This document shows positions 8,607 through 16,401 of a stretch of 64,000 nt of DNA, piece by piece. Position 1 is the first letter of the stretch. Every line of letters begins with the position of its first letter. Source of the stretch: Microbacterium sp. C7(2022) (GTDB lineage: Bacteria; Actinomycetota; Actinomycetes; Actinomycetales; Microbacteriaceae); assembly GCF_028823665.1 (NCBI RefSeq), contig NZ_JAPEHV010000008.1, positions 1 through 64,000 of the forward strand, read 5' to 3'. The notes beneath the pieces are model-generated. The model made no database searches. It had not been told where the DNA came from and saw only the letters and a program-made list of their open reading frames with translations. The position numbers were made by a program, and so were the translations under genes.

Positions 8607-8891
8607 ATGCCTGCTGCACACCCGCCGGAGTTCCGGCGTCGAGCCCTGGATCTTGTCGCCCAGGGAAACCCTGTCGGTCAGACTGCGCGTGATCTTGGGA
8701 TCAGTGAGTCGTGTTTGCGGAACTGGATGAACCGTGACGCGGTCGACTCCGGCCGCAAGGCCGGTGTCACGACCGATGAGCACAAGGAGCTCGTCGAGTT
8801 GCGCCGCCGGAACCGGGTGCTGGAGATGGAGATCGAGATCCTCAAGCGCGCCAGCGCTTACTTCGCCAGGGAGAACGTGCTCCCAAAATAG
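8607..8891 (+). CDS. IS3-family transposase OrfA
   Basis: A 94-residue helix-turn-helix protein (RRRALDLVAQGNPVGQTARD ... ESCLRNWMN) with a C-terminal leucine-zipper-like coiled coil (LVELRRRNRVLEMEIEILKR). It recognises the IS ends. The last sense codons lie on CCCAAAA (8883-8889), a canonical X XXY YYZ slippery heptamer just before the TAG, so part of the ribosomes should shift to -1 and make the OrfAB transposase ending at 9763. ATG 8607 has GGAAGGAG eight to sixteen bases upstream. Confidence 0.9.
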   Translation: MPAAHPPEFRRRALDLVAQGNPVGQTARDLGISESCLRNWMNRDAVDSGRKAGVTTDEHKELVELRRRNRVLEMEIEILKRASAYFARENVLPK

Positions 8892-8938
8892 GGTTCCGGC
8901 TGGTCCAGGAGCTCGCCGCCGACGGTATTCCCGTCGCG

Positions 8939-9763
8939 GTGGCCTGCCGGTTCCTGAACGTCTCAAAGTCCGGCTTCTACGAGTGGCTCGGCCGGCCACC
9001 ATCGCGGCGTGCGGTCTCGGATGCGGAGCTGACGACCACGATCCGACGGATCCACGCCGATTCCCGTGAGACCTACGGGGCACCGCGGGTGCTCGCGGAG
9101 CTGCGCCTCGGTCTCGGCGTTCACGTTGGACGCAAACGTGTCGCTCGGTTGATGCGGATCGACGGGCTCGTGGGCGTCTCGCATCGCCGCAAGCGACGCG
9201 GGTGGAAGCCTGCCACCGCAACCCACGAGGATCTCGTGAAGCGGCAGTTCCGGGCGGACGCGCCGAACCGGCTGTGGTTCTGCGACATCACGCAGCACCG
9301 CGCGAGAGACGGCTGGGTCTACTGCGCCGCTGTGATCGACGCGTACTCGCGGCGGATCGTGGGCTGGTCGATTAGCGACCGGATCACTGCGGAGATCGTC
9401 GTCGACGCGCTCGAGATGGCCCGCTGGCGACGCCGACCCGAGCCCGGGGCCGTGGTTCACGCGGACCGAGGAGCGCAATACACCTCATGGCTCTTCGGCC
9501 ACCGGCTCCGGCAAGCCGGACTGCTCGGATCGATGGGCAGAGTCGCTTCCAGCGTCGATAACGCGCTCATCGAGAGCTTCTGGTCAACGATGCAACGCGA
9601 GCTCCTCGACCGCACCAACTGGACCTCGAAGACGCAGCTCGCGTCCGCGATGTTCGAGTGGATCGAAGCGTTCTACAACCCCACCCGCCGGCACACCGCG
9701 CTCGGCAACCTCAGCCCCGTGGAGTTCGAACGACTTCACATCCCCGCCGCAACCGCGGCATGA
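8939..9763 (+). CDS. IS3-family transposase OrfB (DDE integrase core)
   Basis: Catalytic half of the IS3 transposase, with WFCDITQHR (first Asp), HADRGAQYTS (second Asp) and NALIESFWSTMQREL (Glu) in D-D-(35)-E spacing. The frame is open back to the slippery site near 8885 with no stop, so the functional protein is probably the OrfAB fusion 8607-9763; the GTG at 8939 is only the first start-like codon inside the frame. Confidence 0.9.
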   Translation: MACRFLNVSKSGFYEWLGRPPSRRAVSDAELTTTIRRIHADSRETYGAPRVLAELRLGLGVHVGRKRVARLMRIDGLVGVSHRRKRRGWKPATATHEDLVKRQFRADAPNRLWFCDITQHRARDGWVYCAAVIDAYSRRIVGWSISDRITAEIVVDALEMARWRRRPEPGAVVHADRGAQYTSWLFGHRLRQAGLLGSMGRVASSVDNALIESFWSTMQRELLDRTNWTSKTQLASAMFEWIEAFYNPTRRHTALGNLSPVEFERLHIPAATAA

Positions 9764-9988
9764 TCAACAAAGAGAAACCGTCCGGGAAACCGGGTCAGGC
9801 TCCGTCCGGCACTGTGCAGTGTCCGTTTGTCGATCCCCTTGCGGTCACATATGGCAGCCCTTCCCGAACTCACGTTCGACTCACCGAAAACGTCCGATGA
9901 GGGCTTCGGCCAGTGGCCGTTACGGCGGGGGGTTTCGGCGGTTCCATCGCCGGCGTGTTGAGTGCTGATCCACGTCGGCGGCGGCCGT

Positions 9989-10012
9989 GCCGTAAACCAT
10001 CGTTTTCGGCGG
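9989..10012 (+). repeat. AAACGATCGTTT-type boundary motif, copy 1
   Basis: About 24 bp with core AAACCATCGTTTT flanked by GCCGT and CGGCGG. It lies between the tni/IS3 module and dfr, directly abutting the GTCTCG site at 10012. Related copies are at 11766, 15028, 38858 and 39213. Confidence 0.7.
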
Positions 10013-10051
10013 TCTCGCAACTAAGGGTTAGTACCTGGCAGGTTGCGAGAC
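10012..10051. repeat. GTCTCG-type inverted site 1
   Basis: Perfect 10-bp arms GTCTCGCAAC (10012-10021) and GTTGCGAGAC (10042-10051) separated by 20 bp. It stands at the left boundary of the dfr module and uses the same half-site as the sites at 11044 and 11635 and in the tniR leader. Confidence 0.75.
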
Positions 10052-10382
10052 ATAGTTGTGAGACTCGCACGCCCGGGGACTCAGTCGGCCGGCTGTTAGT
10101 CCGATGAGACGCCTCGTATCCGTAGGGTTTTGAGACAGTTTGCGGCGTCGGGTTGAGTATCGGTGGCGTCGAACTTGCCGCGAGGGAGATTAGCGGGTGG
10201 ATTAGTGGGTGGATACCGTCGAACGCCTCAAGGCGGTGCGCCTCGCGCCACGTCGCGACGGGGACGCCCGCAATCGCATCCGCGTCGTTGGCTGTCGCAT
10301 CGCGAATCCGCACCGGGATGACCATGGCACAGTACCCAGCAAATAGCTTGGCTTCGTCTATCGCCATGAGCCCGCCAGAATA

Positions 10383-10865
10383 ATGGTTATGACGCGAGTG
10401 ATCTTGGTGGCTGCGTTTGGTCGGAATCGGGTGATCGGCAACGGGCAGGACATTCCATGGCGACTGCGAGGTGAGCAGCAGCGCTTCAAGCGACTCACGA
10501 TGGGTCAGACTTTGGTCATGGGCCGCAAGACCTATGAATCGATTGGCCTCACTCTTCCCGGACGAACCACGGTGGTGATAACCCGACAACGGGGGTGGAC
10601 CGCCGATGGTGTCGTCGTGGTGCATTCCTTCGAGGAAGCGTTGGCCGTATGCCGGACCGATGAAGTATTCATTGCCGGAGGGGAGCAGGTGTACCGTCAA
10701 GCTCTCGAGATTGCTGACCAGCTCGAGTTGACCGAAGTCCATCAGGAACCCGCCGGCGATGTCTTCTTTCCTGAGGTTGACCCGACGGTGTGGCGTGAGA
10801 CGGCAAGAACCCCACACGAGGGCTATACCTTCGTCTCCTACGACCGGAAGCAACCAATCCGTTGA
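10383..10865 (+). CDS. dfr: Dihydrofolate reductase (probable trimethoprim-insensitive)
   Basis: A 160-residue DHFR that reduces dihydrofolate with NADPH. Family signatures: VAAFGRNRVIGNG, DIPWRL followed by GEQQRFK (Glu at the substrate carboxylate position), MGRKTYESIG, LPGRTTVVITR (NADPH phosphate loop), FIAGGEQVYRQAL and a C-terminal YTFVSYDR. It is a stand-alone copy inside a resistance island, between recombination-like sites and with no thymidylate synthase neighbour, so it is likely an acquired trimethoprim-resistance enzyme. I do not match it to a named dfr allele. ATG 10383 and ATG 10389 are both possible; neither has a strong ribosome binding site. Confidence 0.85.
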   Translation: MVMTRVILVAAFGRNRVIGNGQDIPWRLRGEQQRFKRLTMGQTLVMGRKTYESIGLTLPGRTTVVITRQRGWTADGVVVVHSFEEALAVCRTDEVFIAGGEQVYRQALEIADQLELTEVHQEPAGDVFFPEVDPTVWRETARTPHEGYTFVSYDRKQPIR

Positions 10866-11043
10866 CGTCGTAGAGCGCCGCGAAGGCAGCGCTGTTGTAC
10901 ATCTGGTCTTTGTCGAAGGCCGGCAATCCATATTCGGTGAGATTTACAAACAGTCGACTGGCGCCCCAGCTCAGCCAGCAACTCGCTGCTCGCGTAGTGG
11001 GATCGGGGCCCGCTTCCTCTGGCGATATGCCTAGCGGCAGGCT

Positions 11044-11086
11044 GTCTCGTAACCTCACCTGTCTCGAAACCCATGCGTTTCGAGAC
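11044..11086. repeat. GTCTCG-type site 2 (10-6-10 palindrome with direct repeat)
   Basis: Perfect inverted arms GTCTCGAAAC (11061-11070) and GTTTCGAGAC (11077-11086) around a 6-bp centre CCATGC, preceded by a direct copy GTCTCGTAAC at 11044-11053. The layout is that of a recombinase core site with an accessory repeat. It separates dfr from the GrpB-family gene. Confidence 0.8.
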
Positions 11087-11095
11087 GTTCAGTTC

Positions 11096-11605
11096 TCAGC
11101 AGGTTCGGTCGAACGAGTCGTTCGCGAGGATCTCGGACACGACAGATGATTTCGCTCTGGTGTACTCGCCCCATCCATCCGCCAACGCTGCCGCCGCACG
11201 TTTGACGGCGAGGTATTTCTCCCGGCTTCTCTTATTCGTCAGCAGGATGTCGCGGAAGCGCAGCCGCTTGTTCCACTCCTCACCTTGAAACTCGAAGATG
11301 TGGATGACGAACACCCGAGCGGAGCGATCCGGATAGCTGAGCCACGCGTGGTCGGCTCGCTTGCCCTCAAGGTCGAACCCGAGCCGCGCTAGCTCGCGAC
11401 CAGCAAGCACGATCTCACCCGCAGCCATGCCGACCGCTAGATCGACGACCGGCTTCGCCGGTAGCCCTGGAACAGACGTGGATCCAATGTGTTCGATCTT
11501 GGCGTTAGGTAGGTGCTCTAAGATTTCGACCGCCATCTCAGCGGCCTTTCGCGCCCACGCTTCGTGCTCACTGGCGACGAGAGTTACGCGCTCGTCGGAT
11601 GCCAT
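11096..11605 (-). CDS. GrpB-family protein (nucleotidyltransferase-like fold)
   Basis: A 169-residue UPF0157/GrpB-type protein. Characteristic segments are IEHIGSTSVPGLPAKPVVDL, an HIGSTSVPG signature as in nucleotidyltransferase folds, and the C-terminal FRDILLTNKRSREKYLAVKR. The biochemical role of the family is not settled; some relatives sit in antibiotic-resistance or CoaE contexts. Here it lies between two GTCTCG-type sites like a cassette, transcribed opposite to dfr. A resistance function is only an inference from its company. Confidence 0.8.
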   Translation of the reverse strand: MASDERVTLVASEHEAWARKAAEMAVEILEHLPNAKIEHIGSTSVPGLPAKPVVDLAVGMAAGEIVLAGRELARLGFDLEGKRADHAWLSYPDRSARVFVIHIFEFQGEEWNKRLRFRDILLTNKRSREKYLAVKRAAAALADGWGEYTRAKSSVVSEILANDSFDRTC

Positions 11606-11634
11606 CCGACGAGTTTCGCAGAAATCAACTGACT

Positions 11635-11676
11635 GTCTCGTAACCTCGGTGTCTCCTAACCCATGGGTTGCGCGAC
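11635..11676. repeat. GTCTCG-type site 3
   Basis: Same architecture as the site at 11044: direct repeat GTCTCGTAAC (11635-11644), arm GTCTCCTAAC (11651-11660), centre CCATGG, arm GTTGCGCGAC (11667-11676). It bounds the GrpB-family gene on its other side, in the same orientation as site 2. Confidence 0.75.
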
Positions 11677-11765
11677 ACGACCTCTCAATCTGCCGGAAAC
11701 CCTTGCCGTTTGATGGTTGTGACGACCGTTTGCGGCAGGCGTTCCGAGCCTTCGCGTTGGCTCGC

Positions 11766-11789
11766 GCCGTAAACGATCGTTTGCGGCGG
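11766..11789 (+). repeat. AAACGATCGTTT boundary motif, copy 2
   Basis: Core AAACGATCGTTT flanked by GCCGT and GCGGCGG, between the GrpB-family gene and the ABC-F leader. A degenerate relative (GACCGTTTGCGGC) lies about 40 bp to its left. Confidence 0.7.
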
Positions 11790-11816
11790 GCAAGTGCGGC
11801 ACCGTACGATGGATAC

Positions 11817-11837
11817 GTGCATTTGTTTTTCCTTTGA
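11817..11837 (+). CDS. Putative regulatory leader peptide MHLFFL
   Basis: GTG-initiated hexapeptide ORF (MHLFFL, stop TGA) about 140 bp ahead of the ABC-F gene. It resembles in length and pattern the MYLIFM leader that I recall upstream of msr(D), where macrolide-stalled ribosomes control expression. Hairpin-forming segments follow (11852-11887 and 11901-11914). The ribosome binding site is weak, and an overlapping alternative reading from ATG 11809 (MDTCICFSFEG) exists, so this is a candidate only. Confidence 0.45.
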   Translation: MHLFFL

Positions 11838-11851
11838 AGGCTGAGTAAGGC

Positions 11852-11914
11852 CCACCGCGCTCGTTGATTTTGTCCGAGCTTGTGGCGGCCGCTCGTTCCT
11901 GACCCTCGTGGGTC
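11852..11914 (+). promoter_or_regulatory. Attenuator-like hairpins in ABC-F leader
   Basis: CCACCGCGCTCG (11852-11863) can pair imperfectly with CGAGCTTGTGGCGG (11875-11888), and GACCC (11901-11905) with GGGTC (11910-11914). They lie between the hexapeptide and the ABC-F start, where ribosome-controlled attenuation would operate. No long T tract is seen, so termination is not proven. Confidence 0.4.
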
Positions 11915-11979
11915 GCCGTCATCTGCGTACCTTTGCGCTCCGGTATGGAGTGCTCGGTGCGTCGTCTCGAAGGATTCGA

Positions 11980-13635
11980 ATGCTCACCCTGACCAAACAT
12001 CTACCGGCGCGCCAGCGCGCCCAACTCATCGCCTCCGACGTCTCAGTGATGCGCGGAGCGACCACCGTCCTGAACCACGTCGACCTCACCGTCACTCCTG
12101 CGTCGCGGATAGCGATCGTCGGCGAGAACGGCCGCGGAAAGTCAACCCTGCTTCACGTCCTCGAAGGCACCCTGCTCCCTGATTTCGGAACCGTGCAGCG
12201 CACCGGAACTCTGGGCGTCGCCGAACAGGAAATGTCTGCGGACGACGACCGAACCGTGGGCCAGGCCGTCGCCGACGCGATCGCCGACGCGATCGCCGCT
12301 ATGGCTTCCCTCGATGAGGCGGCCCGTGCCATGTCGGCCGGGGATGTCGGCGCGGATGAGCGATACGCGGCCGCGTTGGAGCACGCCGAATTGCTCGATG
12401 CGTGGGATGCCGAACGTCGGGTGCAGATCGCACTCGAAGCGCTCGTCGCGGAGACCGACCCGACCCGGCTGCTCAGTGACCTCTCCGTAGGACAGCGGTA
12501 TCGAGTGCGCCTGGCGTGCTTGCTCGGTGCTGACGACGATTTCCTGCTGCTCGACGAGCCGACAAACCACCTCGACCGGTCCGGTCTCGAGTTCTTGAGC
12601 GCGCAGCTCCGCTCCCGTGCCGGCGGCGTTGTCGTCGTCACGCACGATCGGGCGCTGCTCTCGGACGTCGCCGACACCATCGTCGACCTGGACCCGACGC
12701 CGGATGATCGAGTGCGGGTATATGGCAACGGGTACGCCGGGTATCGCGAGGGCCGGCAGGCCGAACGGGAACGCTGGGAACAGGAGTATGACCGGCAGCA
12801 AGCGGAGCATGCCCGTCTGCAGGACAGCCTGAGCTCCGCGCAGAATCGGTTGGTCTCGGGGTGGCGGCCTGAGAAAGGGACCAACAAGCACGGCCGTGCG
12901 ACCCGTGCCGGCGGGCTGGTCCAGAGCGTGCATCGACGTCAGGACCAACTCGAAGCGCACGCGGTGACGGTCCCTGAGCCACCACTGCAGTTCCGATTCC
13001 CGGAGCTGTCCACGAGGACCGGCGCAGTACTGCTGAGCGCGGAGCAGGTGAGCGTGGCCGGACGCCTGGCGGCCCCCGTATCGTTCTCGCTGTCGCATCG
13101 CGGACGCCTGGTGGTGACGGGCCCGAACGGTGCGGGCAAGTCGACCCTGCTGGGAGTGGTCGCGGGCGAGCTGCACCCTGACACCGGTTCGGTCCGGATG
13201 CCGCAGAACGCCCGTCTCGGGTTCCTTCGTCAGGAGACCAATTTGCCATTGGACCGCCGGGCGAGCGAGGTCTACGCCGCGCATGTTGACGCACTGGTAT
13301 CTGCCGGGACCCTCGTCGCATCGGAAACGGTCGGGCTGTCGCAGCTCGGTCTCCTGCGAGCTCGGCAATCGAGCAAGCGCATCGGTGAGCTGTCGATGGG
13401 CCAACAACGCCGACTCGACCTGGCACTGGTGCTCGCGGCCAAGCCTCACGTGCTTCTGCTCGACGAGCCGACCAACCACCTCTCCATCGCGCTCGTCGAC
13501 GAACTCACCGACGCGCTCGACGCCACACAAGCCGCCGTGGTTCTCTCCAGCCACGATCGTCAACTCCTGCGCGACGTCGCCGACTGGCCACAGCTGCATC
13601 TGAACTCGACGACGGAAAGTGAGGCGCTGGCATGA
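11980..13635 (+). CDS. ABC-F ATPase, probable antibiotic ribosomal protection protein
   Basis: A 551-residue soluble protein with two nucleotide-binding domains and no membrane segments: Walker [10 protein letters not shown] (domain 1) and GPNGAGKST (domain 2), signatures [12 protein letters not shown] and [12 protein letters not shown], and Walker [11 protein letters not shown] twice. The linker between them (about residues 260-330, with [20 protein letters not shown]) is the arm that reaches into the ribosome in antibiotic-resistance ABC-F proteins. It most resembles actinomycete MLS self-resistance types. Start ATG 11980 is supported by AAGGA seven bases upstream. It overlaps the MFS gene by four bases (ATGA). 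Drug specificity (macrolide, lincosamide, streptogramin or pleuromutilin) is not readable from the sequence. Confidence 0.88.
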   Translation: MLTLTKHLPARQRAQLIASDVSVMRGATTVLNHVDLTVTPASRIAIVGENGRGKSTLLHVLEGTLLPDFGTVQRTGTLGVAEQEMSADDDRTVGQAVADAIADAIAAMASLDEAARAMSAGDVGADERYAAALEHAELLDAWDAERRVQIALEALVAETDPTRLLSDLSVGQRYRVRLACLLGADDDFLLLDEPTNHLDRSGLEFLSAQLRSRAGGVVVVTHDRALLSDVADTIVDLDPTPDDRVRVYGNGYAGYREGRQAERERWEQEYDRQQAEHARLQDSLSSAQNRLVSGWRPEKGTNKHGRATRAGGLVQSVHRRQDQLEAHAVTVPEPPLQFRFPELSTRTGAVLLSAEQVSVAGRLAAPVSFSLSHRGRLVVTGPNGAGKSTLLGVVAGELHPDTGSVRMPQNARLGFLRQETNLPLDRRASEVYAAHVDALVSAGTLVASETVGLSQLGLLRARQSSKRIGELSMGQQRRLDLALVLAAKPHVLLLDEPTNHLSIALVDELTDALDATQAAVVLSSHDRQLLRDVADWPQLHLNSTTESEALA

Positions 13636-14894
13636 GCAAGAAGAACCCCAACGCGCTGCGCGCTCTGCTCCCGCTCGCCACTCGCGACTACCGGCTGCTG
13701 TTCGCGGCGGTCGGGATCGAGGTCTTCGGCACCGGCATGTGGACGATCGTCATGGTGTTCCAGGTGCTGGCACTCAACGACAGCCCCCTGGCTCTCTCCG
13801 CCGTCGCAACAGGCATGAGCCTCGGACTCTTCGCCTTCGCGATCCTCGGAGGGGTCGTCGCCGACCGGTTTTCCAAACGTCGCATCATCATCACGGTCCA
13901 GGGCTGCACCGCACTAGTCATGGCAGCTGTCGCCACGTTGTCACTCACCGGCACGATCGAGCTATGGCATGTCGGCGTCGCCTCGTTCGCCATGGGCGCC
14001 GGCAGCGCGTTCTTCTACCCCGCGTACAGCGCGTATCTGCCTCAGGTACTTCCGCCTGAACAGCTGCTTGCCGCCAACGGCCTCGAGGGCGCGCTGCGCC
14101 CCTCGATGGGCCAGGGGCTCGGTCCTGCTCTCGGCGGGATCATCGTGGGTGCTTTCTTCCCCGCGATCGGTGCCGTGATCGTTGCCGCGTCCTACGGGAT
14201 CGCTTTCCTCATCGTTCTGTTCCTCAGCCGGCAGGAGGAGACGAACGAGGCAGCGGCAACCGACCAGGCGAACGTGTGGGATGACCTCAAAGCGGGCATC
14301 CGATATGTCGCGGGCACCCGCTGGTTGCTCTGGACATTGATCTTCGGCTCCTCGCTCGCGCTCATCATCCAGGGGCCGATCGAAGTCCTGCTGCCGTTCC
14401 TGACGCGCGACCGTTTCGAGGATGCGGAAGCTACCTTCGGGATTCTTCTGGCGGCGTTCGGGATCGGTGGAGCTGTCGGGTCACTCGTGGTGTCGTCGTT
14501 GAAGCTGCCGCGCCGGTATCTGACGTTCATGATCCTCTGCTGGGGCGGCGGAACGTTACCCCTCGTTCTGCTTGGCACGGCCGATAGCCTCCCGCTCATG
14601 CTGGCGTCGCTGTTCGTCGTCGGCGCCGCAACCGGCGCGGGGGTCGTGATTTGGGGAACTCTCCTGCAGCGACTCGTCCCGCTCGACATGATCGGTCGAG
14701 TCGCAAGCCTCGACTTCTTCGTCTCAATCGCGTTCATGCCCGTCTCGATCGCAATCGCCGGCCCGCTCTCGCTGCTCGTGCCCGTGGAAAGCATCTTCAT
14801 CGTCGCTGGGATCATTCCGCCCGCTCTCGCTCTCCTCGCCCTCGCGGCAGGACGCATGCGGATCGTCGAGCTTCAGCACCCGCTCGATACGTAG
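13632..14894 (+). CDS. MFS efflux protein, Mef-like
   Basis: A 420-residue major-facilitator exporter with about 12 membrane helices. Family marks are the loop 2-3 motif [13 protein letters not shown], an N-terminal amphipathic lead ([19 protein letters not shown]), and [20 protein letters not shown] as in macrolide/Tap-like exporters. It is co-transcribed and translationally coupled with the ABC-F gene. This pairs efflux with ribosomal protection like mef-msr, but in the opposite gene order. A strong hairpin terminator follows. Export of macrolide-type drugs is an inference from the pairing. Confidence 0.85.
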   Translation: MSKKNPNALRALLPLATRDYRLLFAAVGIEVFGTGMWTIVMVFQVLALNDSPLALSAVATGMSLGLFAFAILGGVVADRFSKRRIIITVQGCTALVMAAVATLSLTGTIELWHVGVASFAMGAGSAFFYPAYSAYLPQVLPPEQLLAANGLEGALRPSMGQGLGPALGGIIVGAFFPAIGAVIVAASYGIAFLIVLFLSRQEETNEAAATDQANVWDDLKAGIRYVAGTRWLLWTLIFGSSLALIIQGPIEVLLPFLTRDRFEDAEATFGILLAAFGIGGAVGSLVVSSLKLPRRYLTFMILCWGGGTLPLVLLGTADSLPLMLASLFVVGAATGAGVVIWGTLLQRLVPLDMIGRVASLDFFVSIAFMPVSIAIAGPLSLLVPVESIFIVAGIIPPALALLALAAGRMRIVELQHPLDT

Positions 14895-14897
14895 AAC

Positions 14898-14938
14898 AGT
14901 GGCTGAGCCTGGCATCCTGCCGACCAGGCTCAGCCACT
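14898..14938 (+). terminator. Terminator of the ABC-F/MFS operon
   Basis: Perfect 15-bp stem AGTGGCTGAGCCTGG / CCAGGCTCAGCCACT with an 11-base loop, four bases after the MFS stop codon. No T run follows, as is common in high-GC actinobacteria. Confidence 0.85.
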
Positions 14939-15027
14939 ATCACCCGCCACACCGCCGCAATCGTCTGCCGGAACTCTCTTCCGGCAGATGTTTCTGGCAC
15001 ACCTCGCAGACAGAGGAAGACGGTCCC

Positions 15028-15053
15028 GCCAGAAACGATCGTTATCGGCCGCC
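15028..15053 (-). repeat. AAACGATCGTTT boundary motif, copy 3
   Basis: Core AAACGATCGTTA in a GGC-rich frame; it matches the other copies better on the minus strand. It lies between the MFS terminator and the umuDC remnant. Confidence 0.55.
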
Positions 15054-15138
15054 AAGACACCCGATGACTGCACCCTGGCACTGTCCGTCGTTCTTGCTCG
15101 ATTCAGCTTCTGTCCGGGGTGCGGCGCATAATGGATTC

Positions 15139-15154
15139 TCGAATAAAGTTTCGA
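15139..15154 (+). promoter_or_regulatory. SOS (LexA) box of umuD
   Basis: TCGAATAAAGTTTCGA fits the Gram-positive/actinobacterial LexA box TCGAAC-N4-GTTCGA with one mismatch per half. It is 19 bp ahead of the umuD start, so the gene should be DNA-damage inducible. Confidence 0.8.
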
Positions 15155-15172
15155 ATGATTGGGGTTTGGCGC

Positions 15173-15604
15173 ATGCGTGCTCTGCTGCCGCGAGCGATCG
15201 CGGCCGACCTCTCCCCCGCTGTGCTCGCGGCCGCGCCTGTGGCGGTGGCCTGTGGCTTCCCGTCACCGGCTCAGGACTACTACGACGGGCCGCTGGATCT
15301 TACGGACATGCTCATCGCCGATGCCGCGGCAACGTTCGTTGTGCGGGCATCTGGCGACTCGATGACGGCCGCCGGCATCAGTGACGGCGACGAGCTGCTA
15401 GTAGATCGCTCGCTGCGGCCACGCAGCGGCGATGTGGTCGTGGCCGTGCTCGATGGCGAGCTGACCTTGAAGCGGCTCGAAGTCACGCCGCACGGCGTGA
15501 TCCTGCGCGCGGAGAACGCCGAGCACCCGGACATTGCGGTGGCCGAGCTGTCAGAGCTGGCGATCTGGGGCGTGGCCACGTACTGCCTGCACCATCTGAG
15601 GTGA
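15173..15604 (+). CDS. umuD: UmuD-like S24 autoprotease
   Basis: A 143-residue LexA/UmuD-type serine protease. The self-cleavage site is at ACGFPSPAQDY near residue 29, the nucleophile Ser in RASGDSMTAAGI and the general base Lys in GELTLKRLEV. In polymerase V systems the cleaved form activates UmuC on RecA filaments. The ATG 15173 places the SOS box in the promoter. Its partner polymerase, seven bases downstream, is truncated, so mutagenesis activity is probably lost unless another UmuC exists. Length is normal. Confidence 0.9.
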   Translation: MRALLPRAIAADLSPAVLAAAPVAVACGFPSPAQDYYDGPLDLTDMLIADAAATFVVRASGDSMTAAGISDGDELLVDRSLRPRSGDVVVAVLDGELTLKRLEVTPHGVILRAENAEHPDIAVAELSELAIWGVATYCLHHLR

Positions 15605-15610
15605 TCGCTG

Positions 15611-15811
15611 ATGCTTGCGCACGTCGACGTGAACAGCGCCTATGCGAGCTTCGAGCGCGTGTTCAATCCCGCTTTGGAGGGCCGGCCTCTCGTGGTGCTC
15701 AGCAACAACGACGGCATGGTGGTGGCTGCGAGCAAGGAGGCGAAGGCGCTGGGGCTCGACCTCGGCAAGCCTTGGTTCGAGCTGCGCCCGCACGCGGCCC
15801 GTTATTGGTAG
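15611..15811 (+). pseudogene. umuC: UmuC/DNA polymerase V catalytic subunit, N-terminal fragment
   Basis: Only 66 of about 420 residues remain: [19 protein letters not shown] (metal-binding Asp of the Y-family active site) through [20 protein letters not shown] and HAARYW, then a stop. Similarity ends at about 15806, where AT-richer unrelated DNA begins in front of the mer genes. The mer segment therefore probably removed or displaced the rest of the gene. Confidence 0.9.
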
Positions 15812-15907
15812 TGCGCGTTATTTGATTTGGCGCTATTTGGCGGACGGGGGATTCTGCACGACTTTCCGTTCTCGTCGCTTGGGAGAGCCGAGAGGATTTT
15901 CCCTGAG

Positions 15908-16297
15908 CTACAGGTACCGGCAGACCTGGTCCGCGCTGCACGAGTCGGGGTCGGGCTGCGCGGCGTCGTGCCTGAGCTCGGCGATGGTGTCTCGGAGCGC
16001 TGTGAGCTGGGCGATCTGCTGCTCGATCTCGGCGAGGCGCGCGTCGAGGAGATCGCGCACGTGCTCGCAGGGAGCAGCGCCGCCGTCGCGGATGTCGAGG
16101 ATCTGGCGGATCTGGGCGAGGGTGAGGCCCGCGGCCTGGCCGCGGTGGACGAAGTCGATCCGGGCGGCCGTCTCGGGCGCGTAGTCGCGGTATCCGGACG
16201 GCGTGCGCTCGGCCGGGGGCAGCAGGCCCTGCTCCTCGTAGAACCGCAGCGTCTTCGCCGTCGTTCCCGCCCGCTCGGCGAGTTCCCCGATGCGCAT
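15908..16297 (-). CDS. merR: MerR mercury-responsive regulator
   Basis: A 129-residue MerR-family regulator. It has an N-terminal winged helix (MRIGELAERAGTTAKTLRFY), a dimerisation helix (DLLDARLAEIEQQIAQLTAL), and cysteines in the effector region at APCEHV and in the C-terminal DSCSADQVCRYL. Three Cys around the dimer interface would bind one Hg(II). It is divergent from merA across a 104-bp region containing a MerR-type promoter. The regulator both represses and activates from its operator between -35 and -10. Confidence 0.88.
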   Translation of the reverse strand: MRIGELAERAGTTAKTLRFYEEQGLLPPAERTPSGYRDYAPETAARIDFVHRGQAAGLTLAQIRQILDIRDGGAAPCEHVRDLLDARLAEIEQQIAQLTALRDTIAELRHDAAQPDPDSCSADQVCRYL

Positions 16298-16330
16298 CGC
16301 AGGCCCCCTTTTCTTTCGGCAGAAGCCTTC

Positions 16331-16362
16331 TTGACCTTCCCCTGCACTGGAAGGTCCAGTAT
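16331..16362 (+). promoter_or_regulatory. mer operon promoter/operator
   Basis: TTGACC (16331-16336) and CAGTAT (16357-16362) are separated by an overlong 20-bp spacer holding the dyad ACCTTCC (16334-16340) / GGAAGGT (16349-16355). An elongated spacer with a centred dyad is the hallmark of MerR-type activation by DNA untwisting. Confidence 0.85.
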
Positions 16363-16401
16363 GGCCGAGAAAGAAGAGAAACCCAAGTGACGGGAGCTGC
16401 G

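Larger units (their letters stand above)
8541..9803 (+). mobile_element. IS3-family insertion sequence, complete
   Basis: Perfect 24-bp terminal inverted repeats at 8541-8564 and 9780-9803 (outer end GGAGCCTGACCCGG), flanked by a 3-bp direct repeat GTC (8538-8540 and 9804-9806). The uninterrupted target is present in this window at 37108-37130, which confirms the 3-bp duplication. The element holds orfA and orfB in the usual -1 arrangement. It looks intact and recently inserted. Confidence 0.95.
8528..10012. repeat. Long repeat, copy A (interrupted by IS3 element)
   Basis: Bases 8528-8540 and 9807-10012 form one unit closely matching 37108-37152 plus 38719-38880. Copy A is interrupted by the IS3 element (with GTC duplicated), whereas copy B is interrupted at a different point, after GATCCCC, by 1566 bp carrying a beta-helix gene. 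Each copy therefore documents the other's empty site. The unit contains the palindromic GGCACTG/CAGTG stretch and ends in an AAAC(C/G)ATCGTTT motif. Its origin is unknown; it may be a transposon end region, since it follows tniB. Confidence 0.8.

Noticed and set aside
11809..11844. Alternative leader ORF MDTCICFSFEG
   Set aside because: Overlaps the MHLFFL reading in another frame with no better ribosome binding site; kept only as a caveat because the hexapeptide resembles a known leader type.
12142..13599. Long open frame (485 codons) opposite the ABC-F gene
   Set aside because: Shadow of a real gene in high-GC DNA; no motif or ribosome binding site.
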